Shown in pieces: positions 47,606 to 59,897 of a stretch of 64,000 bases of DNA. The stretch covers positions 34,130,440 through 34,194,439 of the forward strand of contig OX485807.1 in NCBI GenBank assembly GCA_950295325.1, written 5' to 3'. The DNA comes from Polytrichum commune. Lineage: Eukaryota > Streptophyta > Polytrichopsida > Polytrichales > Polytrichaceae. The notes beneath the pieces were generated by a model that was given only the letters and a program-made list of their open reading frames with translations, was not told the origin of the DNA and ran no database searches. The position numbers were made by a program, and so were the translations under genes. Each line of letters starts with the position of its first letter. Position 1 is the first letter of the stretch.

Positions 47606-49570
47606 ACAAAAGTCTTGTCAAATGTCTAAATAATATTTTATGCTAAAACTTTCTATAAATTTTAGGGTGTGGGACTATTAAGTGCTCCAAGCAGGACCAT
47701 TATTATTCACTGCATGCACTATAAAATTACAACATGCGATCATCAATGAAGCACAAACCACCTATACCAAACTAAAACGAAAGCCACATAAGTACAGTAG
47801 GCCATTCTCTTACTTCTTCCAAGGTTGTAGTGCGGCCGCATTCTTCAAGACAAATGAGTGTTCCCAATCCCTCAAATTTGTTGGCATATGCCTGTCATGA
47901 CCCTCTCCTTCTGGCATTTCATCGTACATCTTTGGATCCTCACAGTCATCCCACACTCGTGTCTTTGTGCTCTTTGACTCTTTTATATACTATGTACAAA
48001 ATCCCAGCGATTCTTCAAAGGAATACCCCTTAGCCATGCTTCCTTCCGGCCTTGCCTTATTTCGTACAAAATTCTTCAATGTCTTCATGTACCTTTCTAT
48101 AGGGTACATCCATCTGGTGTGCACAAGACCACAAAGATCCAACTCCTCCACTAGGTGATACATCAAATATGTCATTACGTTGAACAAAGAGGGGGGGAAC
48201 TCTTTCTTAAGGATACACAATGTCATTGCAGCCTCCTCTCTTAAGTCCTTCATAGTGGTTGGGTCCAAGGTTTTGGCACATATTCGTTGAAAAACGCGAC
48301 TCAAACGAATTATTGCAAGCCTTGGTCCTTTGGGTAGTATAGTGTGAACACATAAAGGGAGGACCTGTTGCATGAGAATGTGATAATCATGGGCTTTTAA
48401 GCCCTTCAATTTTTGAGTCTCAGGATGTATCCGTTTCTTCAAGGAACTTGAGTATGAACTAGGGACCTTCAAATTTTGTATTATACCCACAAATGTCAAT
48501 CGATCCTCTGGGGACATCACATAGGGTGCAAGAGGTAAATAAAGGTCTCTGTTTCCATTGGGAATGGGCCATAAATTTGAATGTATGTTCATACCTTCCA
48601 TGTCTTTCCTTACAACCACCTTATCTTCTTCACCAAACATAACGTTCATTAAGTGTTCAATGAGATTTTTCTCGCAGTGCATTACGTCCAAAGTGTGGCG
48701 AATGAGTAGGTCCTGTAAAACCAACATAAATGATAAGATTTTGAGCATGGTGTTGCATATGTTACATACTTACATCATTTATACTTTAAAGTAACTTTGG
48801 ACTGCAGCTAGTTTGAAAATAAATAAACATTTTGGATTATACTCAACATTTGACTACAAGTAAGTGGAAAATGTTTTCATAGACTAAGAATGGGTTTATT
48901 TGACTTGTGCTTGCATCAAAAATTGATCATACTAAAAGGAAAAAGCTAGAGACCAACTAACCTGCCAATAAGGGAGTTTCCATAGAGCACACACTCTCTT
49001 CATTTCGTGCTTGTGTACAAGGTCTCTCTTAGCTCTAGCTTTTCCCCCTTTTGTAATCCATTCATCCCGTTCTGTGGCATTTTTTAAAATCTCATATGTA
49101 AGGAGAGCTCGTGCTTTTGTTCTTTTTTCCACCTTGCCATCAAACCAACTTTTCTTTTTTCGATAAGGATGTGAGTGAGCAAGTAGGCGTCTATGGCCTG
49201 TATAGGTCATTTTCCGCATAGGTTTGGAGTACCTTGCAATCATGTTTGGCCCACAATTTGGACAAGCCTTATAACCCTTGGTTACACACCCTGAAACAAG
49301 CCCGAGAGCTGGGAAATCATGTATGGTCCACATCAAAATAGCAGGTAGCAAGAACCGTTGGTTACCATTAATTGCGGCTACATCATATGCCCACACTCCT
49401 TGCCATAGCATGAGAAATTCTTCGAGAAGAGGTGCTAAATAAACATCAAAATTTTCATCCTTCACTGCTTCTTTCCCGGGAATGATAAGAGCCAACATGA
49501 CAAAAAAATCTTTTTGTCACAAGCCACAGAGGCAAATTATAGTTTAGAAGTACCATTGGCCATGTAGAGT

Positions 49571-49930
49571 GTGTGAGGCCAAACCCACCACCCTTAAGCG
49601 TCCTAGTCCGGGTGATGGTTTTGAGAATCACATGCATTCTACTAAAACTTGTAGTAGTATGAAATGTAACTTCCGTATCCGGGGACATCCACATTGTTTA
49701 AAGTCATGATGCTTTATTAATGCTAGCCTCTTGAATAGATGTAGCGTGGGCCTTCTCAAGAGTCCAACCCGCGGCCTTAGCTACACATGCCCTTAAGGAC
49801 ATTCCTCTCGCCCCTTTAGTCTTGATTTTCCTTGTCTCAACATTGCGAGAATCCTTCACACTTTCCATCAACTCGTGTACTCGGTTTATTTCCGAGTGTG
49901 GGTACAAGCGTTGACAAACACTATTTTCTA
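49571..49930 (-). repeat. Inverted duplication, right arm, with a conserved open frame
   Basis: Reverse complement of 47160-47504. The frame carries SLRACVAKAAGWTLEKA. Several differences between arms fall at third codon positions, and both frames stop at an aligned TGA. It abuts the Transposase_21 fragment at 49570. Confidence 0.8.
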
Positions 49931-49949
49931 TTATCACAAACCTACACAC

Positions 49950-51540
49950 TCTATTAAAAACTCAACAATTCTCCCATCCAAGTTCATCCCTTTCACCCAC
50001 TATCTAATGCCTCTTGTTCCCCTAGTTTGCTAATAAACTAATTTAGTCTTAGCACGACTAGCCCAAGTTTCTAATTAAGCCCAAAGGCTTGTCACAAGCC
50101 TAACCCCTAATTAGGATGGCCCTTAATTAACTTGGCCTCTAATTGGCCTGCCTTTAATAAGTCTGGCTTCGGATTAGCTCTCGGCCCAATGCCAGCAGCT
50201 CCCAGTAATAGAAGCCTTGTAGTGCAGTCCATGTGGTACTTTTGGGCCACCCCCTTTCGAGGGAGCCTAAAAGTATCACACAAGCCCTTCGGTGAAGGTG
50301 GCCTGCATTTGCAGGCGCCCAAGCCGAACCCGGATGATAGGTGTATAACGTGAGTAGTTAGATTTTTAAGGGAGATTAAATATGCGTCGTAGTACCTCCG
50401 GAGGTTAGGCCTTAGTTTTTTACTAGTGTGGCTTTAAACTCCACTAACCAATTTCATATCTAGTTCTAACCTTAACCTACAACCTATTCTACGCGCAGAC
50501 GCACCAGCCTTGAAACCAAGGCAATCCTAATTTGTGAATTGGGATGGTTCTGATACACCCAACCGGGTGTGACTCATACCACCCTAACTCAACGAACGGA
50601 ATAACGACAATTTGATGGACCATTCAATTCTTCCTATTTCTTTATTTAGTTCTATTTAGTTTTCTAAGCGGGGGAACTTGGCCTAAGTCCCACCCTTCAC
50701 ACAAATTCCTTCTTAATTACTTACTTTTGTTTGCACGTCTTAACTTACTACATTAACATATTAGGCATCACCCCTTACCTCGGGTCTCTTGCCAACAAGG
50801 GTTTACGATTTATTTTGTATGTTTTGATTGTTAAATGTGTTTACACTGGATAGACCACGAAATGCAACTCAATGGGACCAGGGTGACGGGCGACCTGTAG
50901 GTTCAACCTGTTGCGCAATCTTCATAAATTGGGGCCATTACTCCCAATCTATGGGGCCAACAACATAATAGTGGATTCGCGGGTCATTAACCCCACCTTT
51001 CCACCAACAACATTCAGAGTGGTCGTGTCGGTGATTAATCCGACTTACCACACACGAAACTTGCTAATAAATGAAGCTACTACCACAAAACATACCAAGG
51101 GCCCCGAAAACAATGGAATTGGGTACTCCCTTGGCGGTCAAGTGGTCAAGCCACTTGACCTTACGAGATAGGTGAGTGGGTTTAGAGATGCGTACCTTAG
51201 CCGTGCTCCCTCCAATCCTAAATGGAAGGCTTAAGGTTAGTTAATTTACCTCAATTTTCCTCGGTTGATTTGGGCTTGATGTAGGCCGAGCCGCTACCTC
51301 CTTTCTTGCTCCACTTTCCGAGCGTCGACCTTGCCTCCTTCTTTGTAACTAGTTTGGTAGTAAGCGTACCTTAGTTAACAATTAAAATATAAAGTGTTAT
51401 TCTGCCCTGTAATTTAATCCTAAGCATAATATTTATACTTAGTGCACCAAATTATCTTTCCAATGATCTAAAAATCACTCTAATCGGATAAGAAATGCAA
51501 AAGTTATGAGGGTTGGAAGTGTGAGGTCGATTCAACCGAC
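49950..51540. other. Non-coding transposon-like DNA
   Basis: No domain-bearing frame. 50383-50428 holds the proposed CACTA terminus with a CCTCCGGAGG palindrome near it. The rest (promoter-like, pyrimidine-rich, with 'cttacctcgggtctcttgcc') is probably untranslated element DNA of unknown class. Confidence 0.35.
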
Positions 51541-52240
51541 CCTTCCAACCCACCTATCTACCTTCTAACTTCAAAAATTCATAGCACATTCCTTACTACT
51601 TGGATCTAGGCTTTCCTTATACCATTGGAAAGCTATGAACAAGCTCTAACTAGAAAAATTATGACATCAGCAGGTTAAGCTAATAGAAATTCAGCGGACT
51701 CCTTGTAACACAGCAGTCAATCAAGAAGGCTTAAACTATGTATCTCGCCTTCAACAATTCATATCTAATTCAAATCTTAGTCAAATCAAACGTTCTATAT
51801 GACCCTGGAGAGATATTAAAAAGATGTATTTGATAAAAATATGTGATTAGAAAGGTAAGCCGAAGTGAACCCAGCAGGTCCTCTGTAATGCAGCAGTCAA
51901 CCAAAAGTTCTCAAACTATGTGTCCCATCTTGCACAATTCATATCTAATTCAAATCATGCTCAAATCAAATGTTCTAAGCCATTTTGGAAAGCTACACAA
52001 AAGTTCTACTTGGGAAAAATATAATTTCTTGGAATCAAAATTCCTATTGGGCTCGCAGGTCTGATCCAGCAGCCGCTACCCACAAGACCACCCAGTTTTT
52101 CTACTCCATCTTTGAAAATCCATAACTAATTGTCATCTCAACCAAATCATAAATGGGAAACGGCTATGGATAGCTATATGAAATCTCTCTAAGAGAAAAA
52201 TGATAAGTATCTTGTTCTAGCTTTTGAACTAAGCCTTCAG
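51540..52240. repeat. Diverged tandem repeat, unit about 170-175 bp
   Basis: The motif set 'gcagcagtcaa', 'aactatgt.tc', 'caattcatatctaattcaaatc' and 'tcaaatcaaa.gttcta' recurs near 51715, 51885 and 52060, with an older copy near 51545. Divergence is high. No coding frame. Confidence 0.65.
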
Positions 52241-53200
52241 GGCATTGGCAGATGAGGTCTATAATGCCTCTACTCAAAATTCTACCATCCAACCTACCTC
52301 TACAAAAGAAGGAATAATTTTGTTGGTGTGTTAATAAACACACAACCTAACTAGGAGAGAGAGAGTAGAGGAGGTTCTCAAGCCTTTCTTTTAGACCATT
52401 GAGAATACATGCTAAAGGATTTTTTCCTAACTACATTGAAGCAGGGCTTCGCCCAAAAACTAGAGAAAGAGAGAGAGCTACAAGGTGGAAGGAGGGGTTT
52501 TTAAACCCTCTCACAAAAGGGTTGGACCCCTCCTCCACCGGATCCATTTTTCAAACCCTTTCCCGAAATTTTGGCTCGGGGGTTTTCCCGGTTGAGGTTG
52601 CCACCCTCTCGCCGAGGTGGCTCCGACAAAAAACCTTTAGAAATCTTTCTAATTTTTCCGCCATCGAGTTGGCAAGGGGGCAAGTGGGCAAGTATCCCCC
52701 TTGCTCTCTTTCTTTTTTGTCTTCAAAAGTCTTCACGCCGATTTTATCTTCTTACGTAAAACACCTCCAATAGTCTTGTGTGCCTCACACTAACTAATAA
52801 ACTAACACTTGCTTAGCTAGCATCTACTAACATTTGCTTAATAACTAGCATCTACTAATATTTGCTTAGCTAGTTGTTTTTACTAGCTAGCACATTTTTT
52901 CTACTTTGCTATCTTCTAGCACTACTTAGTTTCATTTTGACCTTCCTTCTTCTAGGCTAAATGCTAAATGAACTAATTTTTTCCTAAATTCTCTATCAAT
53001 TCTAACTTTTAATGCTAACATTCGAACTAAAAGTGATCCCGCAGAGTGGTGGACCACTCAAAGGGTTCACATATGTCGGCCATCAGGGGAGCTGCTCGTT
53101 CGAGCGCTACGAACACCAGCTCTTGCTCGCACGCCAATCCTGGGTAAGAACAACGCGTTCCTAGCATCATTGAATCTTCCGACGTTGGTGAAGCCGCGGT
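52241..53200. other. Non-coding stretch
   Basis: Contains a GC-richer block (52440-52740) whose overlapping frames on both strands look like compositional shadows, then CTAGC-rich DNA with repeated 'gcttagctag' (52790-52890). No gene. Confidence 0.4.
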
Positions 53201-53429
53201 GCGTCTAATCTCTTTGGAGGTTCATCCACTTACCCTCAGTTCAAACCCTTGTGCACTTGCACGGTGGAAGAGCGCAACCAAGGCAGGCCAGATCCTCTTC
53301 GGCCCTTTTGTCTTTGCGAGTGCTTTGTATTGCCGCGTCTTTGCTTTGTCTTGCTTTCTGCCTTTGCTTGTCTTTGCTTTGTGCCGAAACCTTAGCGTCA
53401 AAACCCTTCTGTCAAAACCCTCAAGCCAC

Positions 53430-54020
53430 CTTGTGTCGAAACCCTTGTGACAAAACCCTTGTGCCACCTTCTTGGTTTCTTTGTCTTGCTTTGTGCTTTG
53501 TCTTGCTTCTCCATTGCTTCTCTTTGCTTCTCTCCTGCGATCAAGAATTTGAGCTTTCGCAGCATCCTTGTACCTCCTGTAAATCCAGAAACCCTTGTGC
53601 CGAAACCCTTGTGCCACCTTCTTGAAACCTTTGAAGCCGCTTTGTGCTTTGTTTTGCTTCTCCGTTGCTTCTCTTTGCTTTTTTCCTGCGATCAAGAATT
53701 TGAGCTTTCACGGCATCCTCGTACCTCCTGCAATCCAGAAACCCTTGTGCCGCAAGGGTTTAGGGAAGTGTAAACCCTTTTGTTTACCCGCCCTCCCCCC
53801 CCCCCCTTTTTCCCCCCAAGTCCATGTTCATCCATCATTATGTTCCTTAGTTCATGATCATCATTACTAAGGCCCCTAATCATCGCATGGGGTCCAAAAC
53901 CCTTGAAACCTTTGTCTTGCTTTGTGCTTTGTCTTGCTTCTCTTTGCTTTGCCGTTGCTTCTCTTTGTGCTGAAACCCAATCCAGAAACCCTTGTGCCGC
54001 AAGGGTTAAGGGAATCATCA
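53430..54020. repeat. 151-bp tandem repeat rich in AAACCCTTGTGCC
   Basis: Two full units are offset by 151 bp (TGCGATCAAGAATTTGAG at 53536 and 53687), each preceded by 'tttgtgctttg', 'gcttctctttgctt' and followed by 'aaacccttgtgcc'. A shortened third unit lies at 53890-54010. The Cys/Leu/Phe-rich open frames over the region simply translate the repeat. Confidence 0.85.
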
Positions 54021-54049
54021 CATGGGGTCCAAAACCCTTGAGCTGAACA

Positions 54050-55079
54050 TGACAAAGTAGATTGATTTGGAATGGGGCATCCAATGGATGTGAATGGATT
54101 TATTAGAACATTGGCTAACATGTGTCGCGCACCTCTCCATGAGGAGTGCCCGAAAGACCATGGGCACAAGGGGGACCCCGGAGTGACACCTGGGACTTGT
54201 GGCGCCGTCGGTGAGAGGGCCCAAGTGATCCTAGTGTGGGTGAGGGCCCTGGGCGTTGGGAACGCCTCCCACCCACGGATACTAGGAGGCATGAGGGTAA
54301 GGCCAAGAGCTATGCGTAGCTCATGGCGTGGTGATTCTAGAATGCTCAAGAACACCTAAATCGGAGGTGTGAGCTAGGAGTTATGGCCATTTGAGTGGGG
54401 TGCTGTCCCGGGACAGCGCCCTGGTACAGCAGTGCCTGGGAGTGATTCCCGGGACTGCCAAGGTTCAAACAGGCATAACTTCCTCACTACTTGCCCAAAT
54501 GGGGCAAGTGAGGCATCCATCAGCATTTACGTGAAGCGTAGATGAAGATGGAGTGGTTGTTTGTTAGCATCAGACATCATACAAGGAAGTTATGATGGTC
54601 TGAAGCTGCTAGGGTTTAAAGGAAAATGTCTACTTGGCCCCAACTCTTGGTAGAGAGACAAGAGGTTTCTTGAAGGTGGGGTAGAGGCCCCGCGTAGAGT
54701 CCTAGAGGCTTATATGGGTGAGGTGGTGTGGCCTCACCCACCCGAGGCCGAACAACAAGGCCTCCATGGGCATTGGCCCATTGTGAGGCCATAGTTGCCT
54801 AGTATGCTTCGGGTTGTTGTAGTGTTGCTCCGGCAACGCGATGATCAACGTAGGATTGGACTTCCATCCATGGAAGTCCACATCGAAGAAATGGGTTACC
54901 GATTAAGGGGCGAGTCCCAAAAGCAAAGTGGGAGGGTTGGTTCCCTCCTATGAAGTATAAGGTCCGGGGTAGGAGGAGCTAACCATTAGCATGGCGGAAT
55001 GTGAAGGGTTAGCGCTCGTAACCTTTGCTAGAAAGGAAAATTGGCAAGATTGCTAAGGGGGCTAGTGAGGGTTGCGACA
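54050..55079 (+). mobile_element. Probable 5' LTR (right boundary only) of a gypsy-type element
   Basis: The boundary is inferred from the primer-binding site two bases beyond a CA at 55078-55079. The preceding kilobase is non-coding and moderately GC-rich, with a CGGGACAGC-type palindrome region near 54400. The left boundary is not defined, and the partner LTR would lie beyond the window. Confidence 0.4.
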
Positions 55080-55081
55080 CG

Positions 55082-55093
55082 TGGTATTAGAGC
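55082..55093 (+). other. Primer-binding site, initiator tRNA-Met type
   Basis: TGGTATTAGAGC differs at one position from TGGTATCAGAGC, the usual plant LTR-retrotransposon site complementary to the 3' end of initiator tRNA-Met. Minus-strand synthesis would start here. It probably belongs to the gypsy element whose gag appears at 59.9 kb, with CACTA and LINE DNA inserted between. Confidence 0.6.
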
Positions 55094-55300
55094 AGGGTTC
55101 CAATTTTTGAGCTAGCACTTTGAGGGAGACATGGTTATCAAATGTGCGGGTTATGATGGTGAACCCGTCTAATTTTGACCAACAAAGTGTGTTCTTTGCA
55201 TTGAGTAGGTTTCCTTCTATTCATCAACCTATTCTTGATAAAGCAACTTCAGAACTTGTAAACACATTCCAATTACAAGTTTGTTTACCTCGATCAGAGG

Positions 55301-57607
55301 GTGTGTTGGAAGGAGTTTCCACACCTAGACGTAGTAGGCGATTGCAAAGAGGAAGCTGTAAAAAAACTAGTGGTGGTAGAGTCATTAGACGATGACAAAA
55401 GAAAATCTGATGTTGATTTTGAAGTTGATGCAAGTGAAAAGAGTTCTAGCAGCTCCACAAAAGATACATCCCAGCCTAATAAAAATGTACACTTTATTTT
55501 GCTAGTACATTCATTTATTTTATGTCTTTGCTAGTTACTCATTTATTTTGTTTGTATGGTAGGTCATGACTTGTCAAATGTGTGATCTGTATGTTTAGGA
55601 GGTGGTTGTGCAACATTGGAAGAAGAGGAGCAGAGTGAAGAATCCAGGCAATAAAATGGCAAAAAACAAAAGAAAAGTAGTTGAAGATCCATTACTTGCC
55701 GATGTTGGCGAGGATGATGAGTTGTGGTTGGGAGAATTTGACTTGGACGATGAGGATGATGAGCTTGATGACCCACCACCTGCTCAACCCAATCCACATG
55801 TATTTAGCTTCTTTCACTGTATGTCTGCTGTTGGCATTGTAGCTCTGATATAATACCTCAAGAGTCTTAGATAAATATTACCTTATACCCACCATGTGAA
55901 GACGACTTAATCAATAAGATACTTGAAATGCATTGTTGTATAATGCTCAGTATTTGCTTTGAACATATGCACCATATGTAGCCGCTCCCTCAAATGCAAA
56001 ACCTACAGAATCCGCAATTGGCAATGTTACTTCAAGCACTGGGACAACAACCACCTCCACCACAACATGTAGCCTATCCTAGTGTCGGTAAAAAATCAGG
56101 GCAACATGCTAGGAGCTCTGATAGTTGGACTACTCAATCAGGTATGTTGGAAAACATCTGCTTTATTTTTTTCTCTACTTTGTGTACCCCGCGTCATTAA
56201 TTCTGATCATTATTTCTGCATTTAAGTATTCCTAATCATTAATAGGTTTTGCAGACATCGGCCCCACCCATACCTGCACCTACCATACTAACATCCAATT
56301 TGGAGCCGATGTCGACACCGATTTTAGAGTCCAAATACCAGGAGAGTCTGCCTTGGAACGCACTGTAAGATTGAGAGCTCGAAGGAGGAAAATTGAAGCG
56401 GATGGAAGAGCTGAGGCAATTATCCGGAAAGCAGCGGGGAAGAAACCTTATTGGGTGAGGTGTAATGCCAGAGGTTGTCCTACTAGCAATAGATTGTATT
56501 TGTGGGAAGCGACACTTCGAGGATACTCCCATGCGTTGGATTTCAGCATTGTTGACCTACACGATCAACCTGCCACGGCAATTGAAGCAATCAGACGTCG
56601 GTTGGATGAGTCATGGGAGTATGTGGATTATAATCTACATAACATGGCTTTTGAAAAACACCTGAAGCAAATTTTGAAGAACAAAAAATATCTAATTAAA
56701 TCTCGCATTGAGGGTACCAAAGAAAAACCAAGGACATGCACTCAAGAGCATTGGGAGAATATGAAATTGCTCATCAAGCGCCCAGAAAAAATTGCAGAGG
56801 CAGAAAGGTTGAAGGCAGCACGTGGATGCCAGCAAGCAACAACGAGGTCCGGTCATGGAGACTTTATCCGAGAGGGTTTGGTAAGTGATGTTGTTTGTTG
56901 GTTGGTTGGTTGGTTGGTTTATTGTCTTTCTTATTTGTTTAGTTGTTATAAATTATTTATGGCATTGTAGAAGGAAGAGCTTGGCAAGACATCCACAAAT
57001 GAGGAAATCAATGTTGAAATCAAGAAATTAAGGGGTGCCAAGAAACAAAGAAAATGTACCTCAGGGATCTCTGCAGTCTTACGGGTAAGTTTGGATAGGG
57101 ACGATAGTTGGGCTTTGTTATTTGGGATGTGTTGTGTTCTTAGGTATTTTGATTTGGGTTGTGCTGGTACATATGTCTACTTGGTCATTGGATTTACTTG
57201 GTACATATGTCTACTTGGTCATTTGTGTACTTGGTCATATGTCTCTTTACTTGGACATATGTCAACTAAATAACTTTAGCTGATGTGTGTGTTTGAACTG
57301 TTGTAGGAGGTAAATTCTGAGGTTGGTGGAGGTGAAAGAGCCTCAAATCATGAAGCCCATGAATCTGGTAATCGAACACTAGAGGGGAGGATATCCCGAA
57401 TGGAGGGAAAAATAGATGAGATGTTCAATTTGCTTTCAACGTTCGATCCAAGAATGATCCAAGAATGTAAGCATGTGTGTGATGCATGTGAGATTTGCTT
57501 TAATTTTTTTTTAAATTAACAAGATCACTATAAATTGAAACTAATATGTAATTTGAATGGAACATGCAGTCGAAGAGGTGTGCAAGTGTGAATGTAATGA
57601 ATTCTAA
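55301..57607 (+). CDS. CACTA-associated Transposase_24-like protein (Ptta/En/Spm family)
   Basis: Exons: ..55486, 55599-55799, 55982-56141, 56255-56880, 56971-57084, 57307-57466, 57570-57607. Donors and acceptors are GT/AG and phases agree, giving roughly 490 residues ending TAA. Order: charged N-terminus, Asp/Glu-rich block (GEFDLDDEDDELDD), Pro/Gln stretch, then in the fourth exon the Transposase_24-type region (IRRRLDESWEYVD..., EHWENMKLLIKRPEK, AARGCQQATTRSGHGDF), and a C-terminal coiled coil (GRISRMEGKIDEMFNLLS). Such proteins accompany tnp2 in plant CACTA elements and probably bind element ends. The start is unclear: another frame (55120-55395) with TPRRSRRLQRG overlaps the first exon, suggesting a frameshift or missing first exon. 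From exon 2 on no stop is seen. Confidence 0.7.
56898..56919. repeat. (TTGG)n microsatellite in a transposon-gene intron
   Basis: Five or more GGTT units, just after the donor at 56881. A looser repeat of 'acttggtcatatgtct' fills the following intron at 57175-57265. Confidence 0.9.
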
Positions 57608-58049
57608 TTTTGGGTTGGTTGCTCAAGGCATAATTGAAGATTGTCTAGGTGATAAGTGCAATGGAGATGAGATTCCAGAGTGATGTTTTGATATCTTGAT
57701 ATATAAAATGTAGGTACAACATATGAAGCTACAGTATCCACAGTCCGGGGGATCCTCCACAAATACGCATGAAGGATGCTAAATATGCACCAATTTTATG
57801 GAGAAAATCAAATTTGAATCTTCTTAGTCAATTTGCCCAATTTTTGTAAAAAAAGTGGGAAATTCATTTTAGAATAGAGAGTCTATATTTTGACTATATA
57901 TCTACTAAAGCAATGTTCATATACATGTTTTCTATTTACAATTATTTAAATTATTCTATGTTTCCGGTTGGATATGTTCTAATATCACATGCATGGTTGA
58001 CGCATATTTATTGGCCAGTGAGAAGTTAAAATGAAGTTGGCTCAATCCC

Positions 58050-59464
58050 AATGCAGCCGGGAAAATTGATGTAGGAATTTTCCTAGCCAATAAATATACT
58101 AGGTTAGTTACAACATCGGGATCCCTTTATCACGATAGGGTAATTTGGGTTCAATTGGAACGAGCAGAAGGGAGTATTGTTGGGCTTGCATGCGTACCTA
58201 TACACAACATTCCCACGGATAGCAGGCACTTATGGCACATCCTTATAGATTTCTTCCCTAAAGATTGTAAATGGATTATCGGAGGTGATTTTAACACGAC
58301 TAAGCGTAACGAAGATAAGTCGCACGATTGCGGGTTGGCTATTAGTGACATAGAAAGGTACACTTGGAAGGAACTACTAAATTCCCTACAAGTAGGTGAT
58401 AAGTATGTATATTAAAGAAGACCTCGATTCTCTTGGGACAACGGACAAAAATGAATAGGCCTAGGACTAGCACAGCTTGATAGTCTCTACACTCCCGTTT
58501 GAAGCAAACTAAATATACATCAAATAAAATACTTCATCCACGGCTGCTCCGTGGAGTCGGATCATTCTCGGTTCACCTTGAGCTACATATAAGTACTGGG
58601 AAAGGTAGGAAAACTCATTTTAAGTGAAATATATCCTACCTTCAAGGCAACATAAAAATAAAATGGAGGCAATTTGAAAAGCCTTACCGGAGGATGCAAC
58701 TTTTTCCTTCAAGCTTAGGAATGTTCTTAGATTCTATAGATAACCAGAAAGTAAAAAAAAAAAAAAAAAAAAATTGAATTAGATATACTAGCTAAAATAG
58801 AAATTGTCACAGCAAATGTTCATAAGGATATTAACAATTTCGAGAAGTAAAGAGAAGTTAATAGGCTTAGGGCAGTTATGGTCAATATTGAAAAAATGAA
58901 AGCAAAAGGGGCCACTATAAGATCACGAGTCAAGTGGCAACAAGTGGGTGATAAGCGCTTAAAATAAATTTTTATGTTAATAAGATCAAAGATTACCCCA
59001 GCCGTGATATTAGAACTCCAAGATCACTGCGGACGGCCAGAGGCAAAACACCGGATTACAATGGCGTCATGGTGAAATTCTTCCAAAAGATGTGTCACAT
59101 CAGAGGTGAGGATCTTCACCTTCTGAATCTCCAAGGCATAAAATAGAGACAATTAAATGAAAGAACGACAAAATGGTTAATTTGTTTGATACCTAGGTAA
59201 GGTCATACTGAAAATTTTAATTATTGGAGGCGTATCACCTTCTTTTCGTTAAATTATAAAATATATCCCAAAAAATTATAAATTAAATTACAACCAATGT
59301 TAAAAGATGTTATTAGCCCGGAACAAACGGCCTTTCTATCATTGAGGTTCATACTAGGCAACGTAGTCCTAATTCAAGAAATATTACATTGGGCTAGGGC
59401 CTCGAAACGACCTTCTATATTTTTTAAGCTTGATAACTCTGAAGCTTACGATAAAGTGTCTTAA
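58050..59464 (+). pseudogene. LINE ORF2 fragment: endonuclease and start of reverse transcriptase
   Basis: One frame from 58050 to about 58590 encodes an APE-type endonuclease remnant: IIGGDFNTTKRNEDKS (GDFN metal-site motif), PRFSWDNG and, after three stops, SDHSRF (the conserved SDH triad end). After about 600 bp of decayed linker, 59219-59464 gives NYWRRITFFSLNYKIYPK, ISPEQTAF and LDNSEAYDKVS. These are the N-terminal reverse-transcriptase blocks, including the first catalytic-Asp region (family form LDFxKAYDxV). ORF2 normally nicks target DNA and primes cDNA synthesis. The copy lacks both ends and is non-functional. It could stem from the same LINE family as the ORF1 at 42980, which cannot be tested from the fragments. 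Confidence 0.8.
58753..58773. repeat. Poly(A) run, 21 bases
   Basis: Uninterrupted A tract inside the decayed linker of the LINE ORF2 fragment. Confidence 0.95.
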
Positions 59465-59897
59465 TATTTTTTTCATCCATGTCATGAACCTTCAATCTTA
59501 ACGCTAGGGACGTAAACCAATTCTTCTACAATAAAATAGCAAAAAAACTAGAATATTGAAGTAATATATAAATCTTATGATTGTATAGAACATAATCTTA
59601 TGTAATTTCGATATAAAGAATTTATTATTCTAATGACAATTTAGAACGGCTCCTTAGATTGGGCGTGATAGCAGTCGTTAAAAGATGTGGGGCCCTGAAT
59701 ACGCCTAGCAGAAAGAAGCCATTTGAAAAGACCTTCGGAGGCGATAAACATGAATTTGCAAAACAATAATATGAGGCAAAAAAAAAATCCGAGGGAGGAT
59801 CGAGTAGCAAACAAATCATTCCCAAAATTTACAAAGACATTAAGGACGTTAAGAACGCGACGAAGAAATGGTTGTACTTCCACAATGATAGGCGTCG

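Larger units (their letters stand above)
45497..49694 (-). pseudogene. CACTA transposase tnp2 (Transposase_21, DUF4218, DUF4216), decayed
   Basis: Reading right to left: 49570-48962 carries Transposase_21 (NYNLPLWLVTKRFF...YKACPNCG), with a one-base frameshift in a T7 run near 49505. 48712-47816 continues after a GT-AG intron with DLLIRHTLDVMHCEKNL and then DUF4218 (LKGLKAHDYHILMQQVLP, a family signature), broken by one TAG at 47990. About 46060-45497 is DUF4216 (VEYVGYVEEIVELNYG). The protein would cut and join element ends. The N-terminal part is missing, and 1.7 kb of unrelated DNA sits between the last two parts where relatives have far less, so the gene is dead. Domain order matches the family. 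Confidence 0.85.
45095..50428 (-). mobile_element. Putative CACTA (En/Spm) element, nested and rearranged
   Basis: CACTACTACAAAA begins at 45095, and the opposite end reads CACTAGTAAAAAAC in reverse complement from 50428. Both resemble CACTA termini, and the tnp2 remnant between them runs from right to left. The flanking trinucleotides (caa and tgg) do not match, so the ends may belong to different elements. Inside lie an inverted duplication (47160 and 49571) and a minisatellite, showing later rearrangement. The left end falls within the last codons of the LINE ORF1 frame, consistent with insertion there. Confidence 0.45.

Noticed and set aside
53199-54355. Several frames over 90 codons, Cys/Leu-rich or Arg/Gln-rich
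   Set aside because: They translate the 151-bp tandem repeat and flanking LTR-like DNA on both strands, with no domain.
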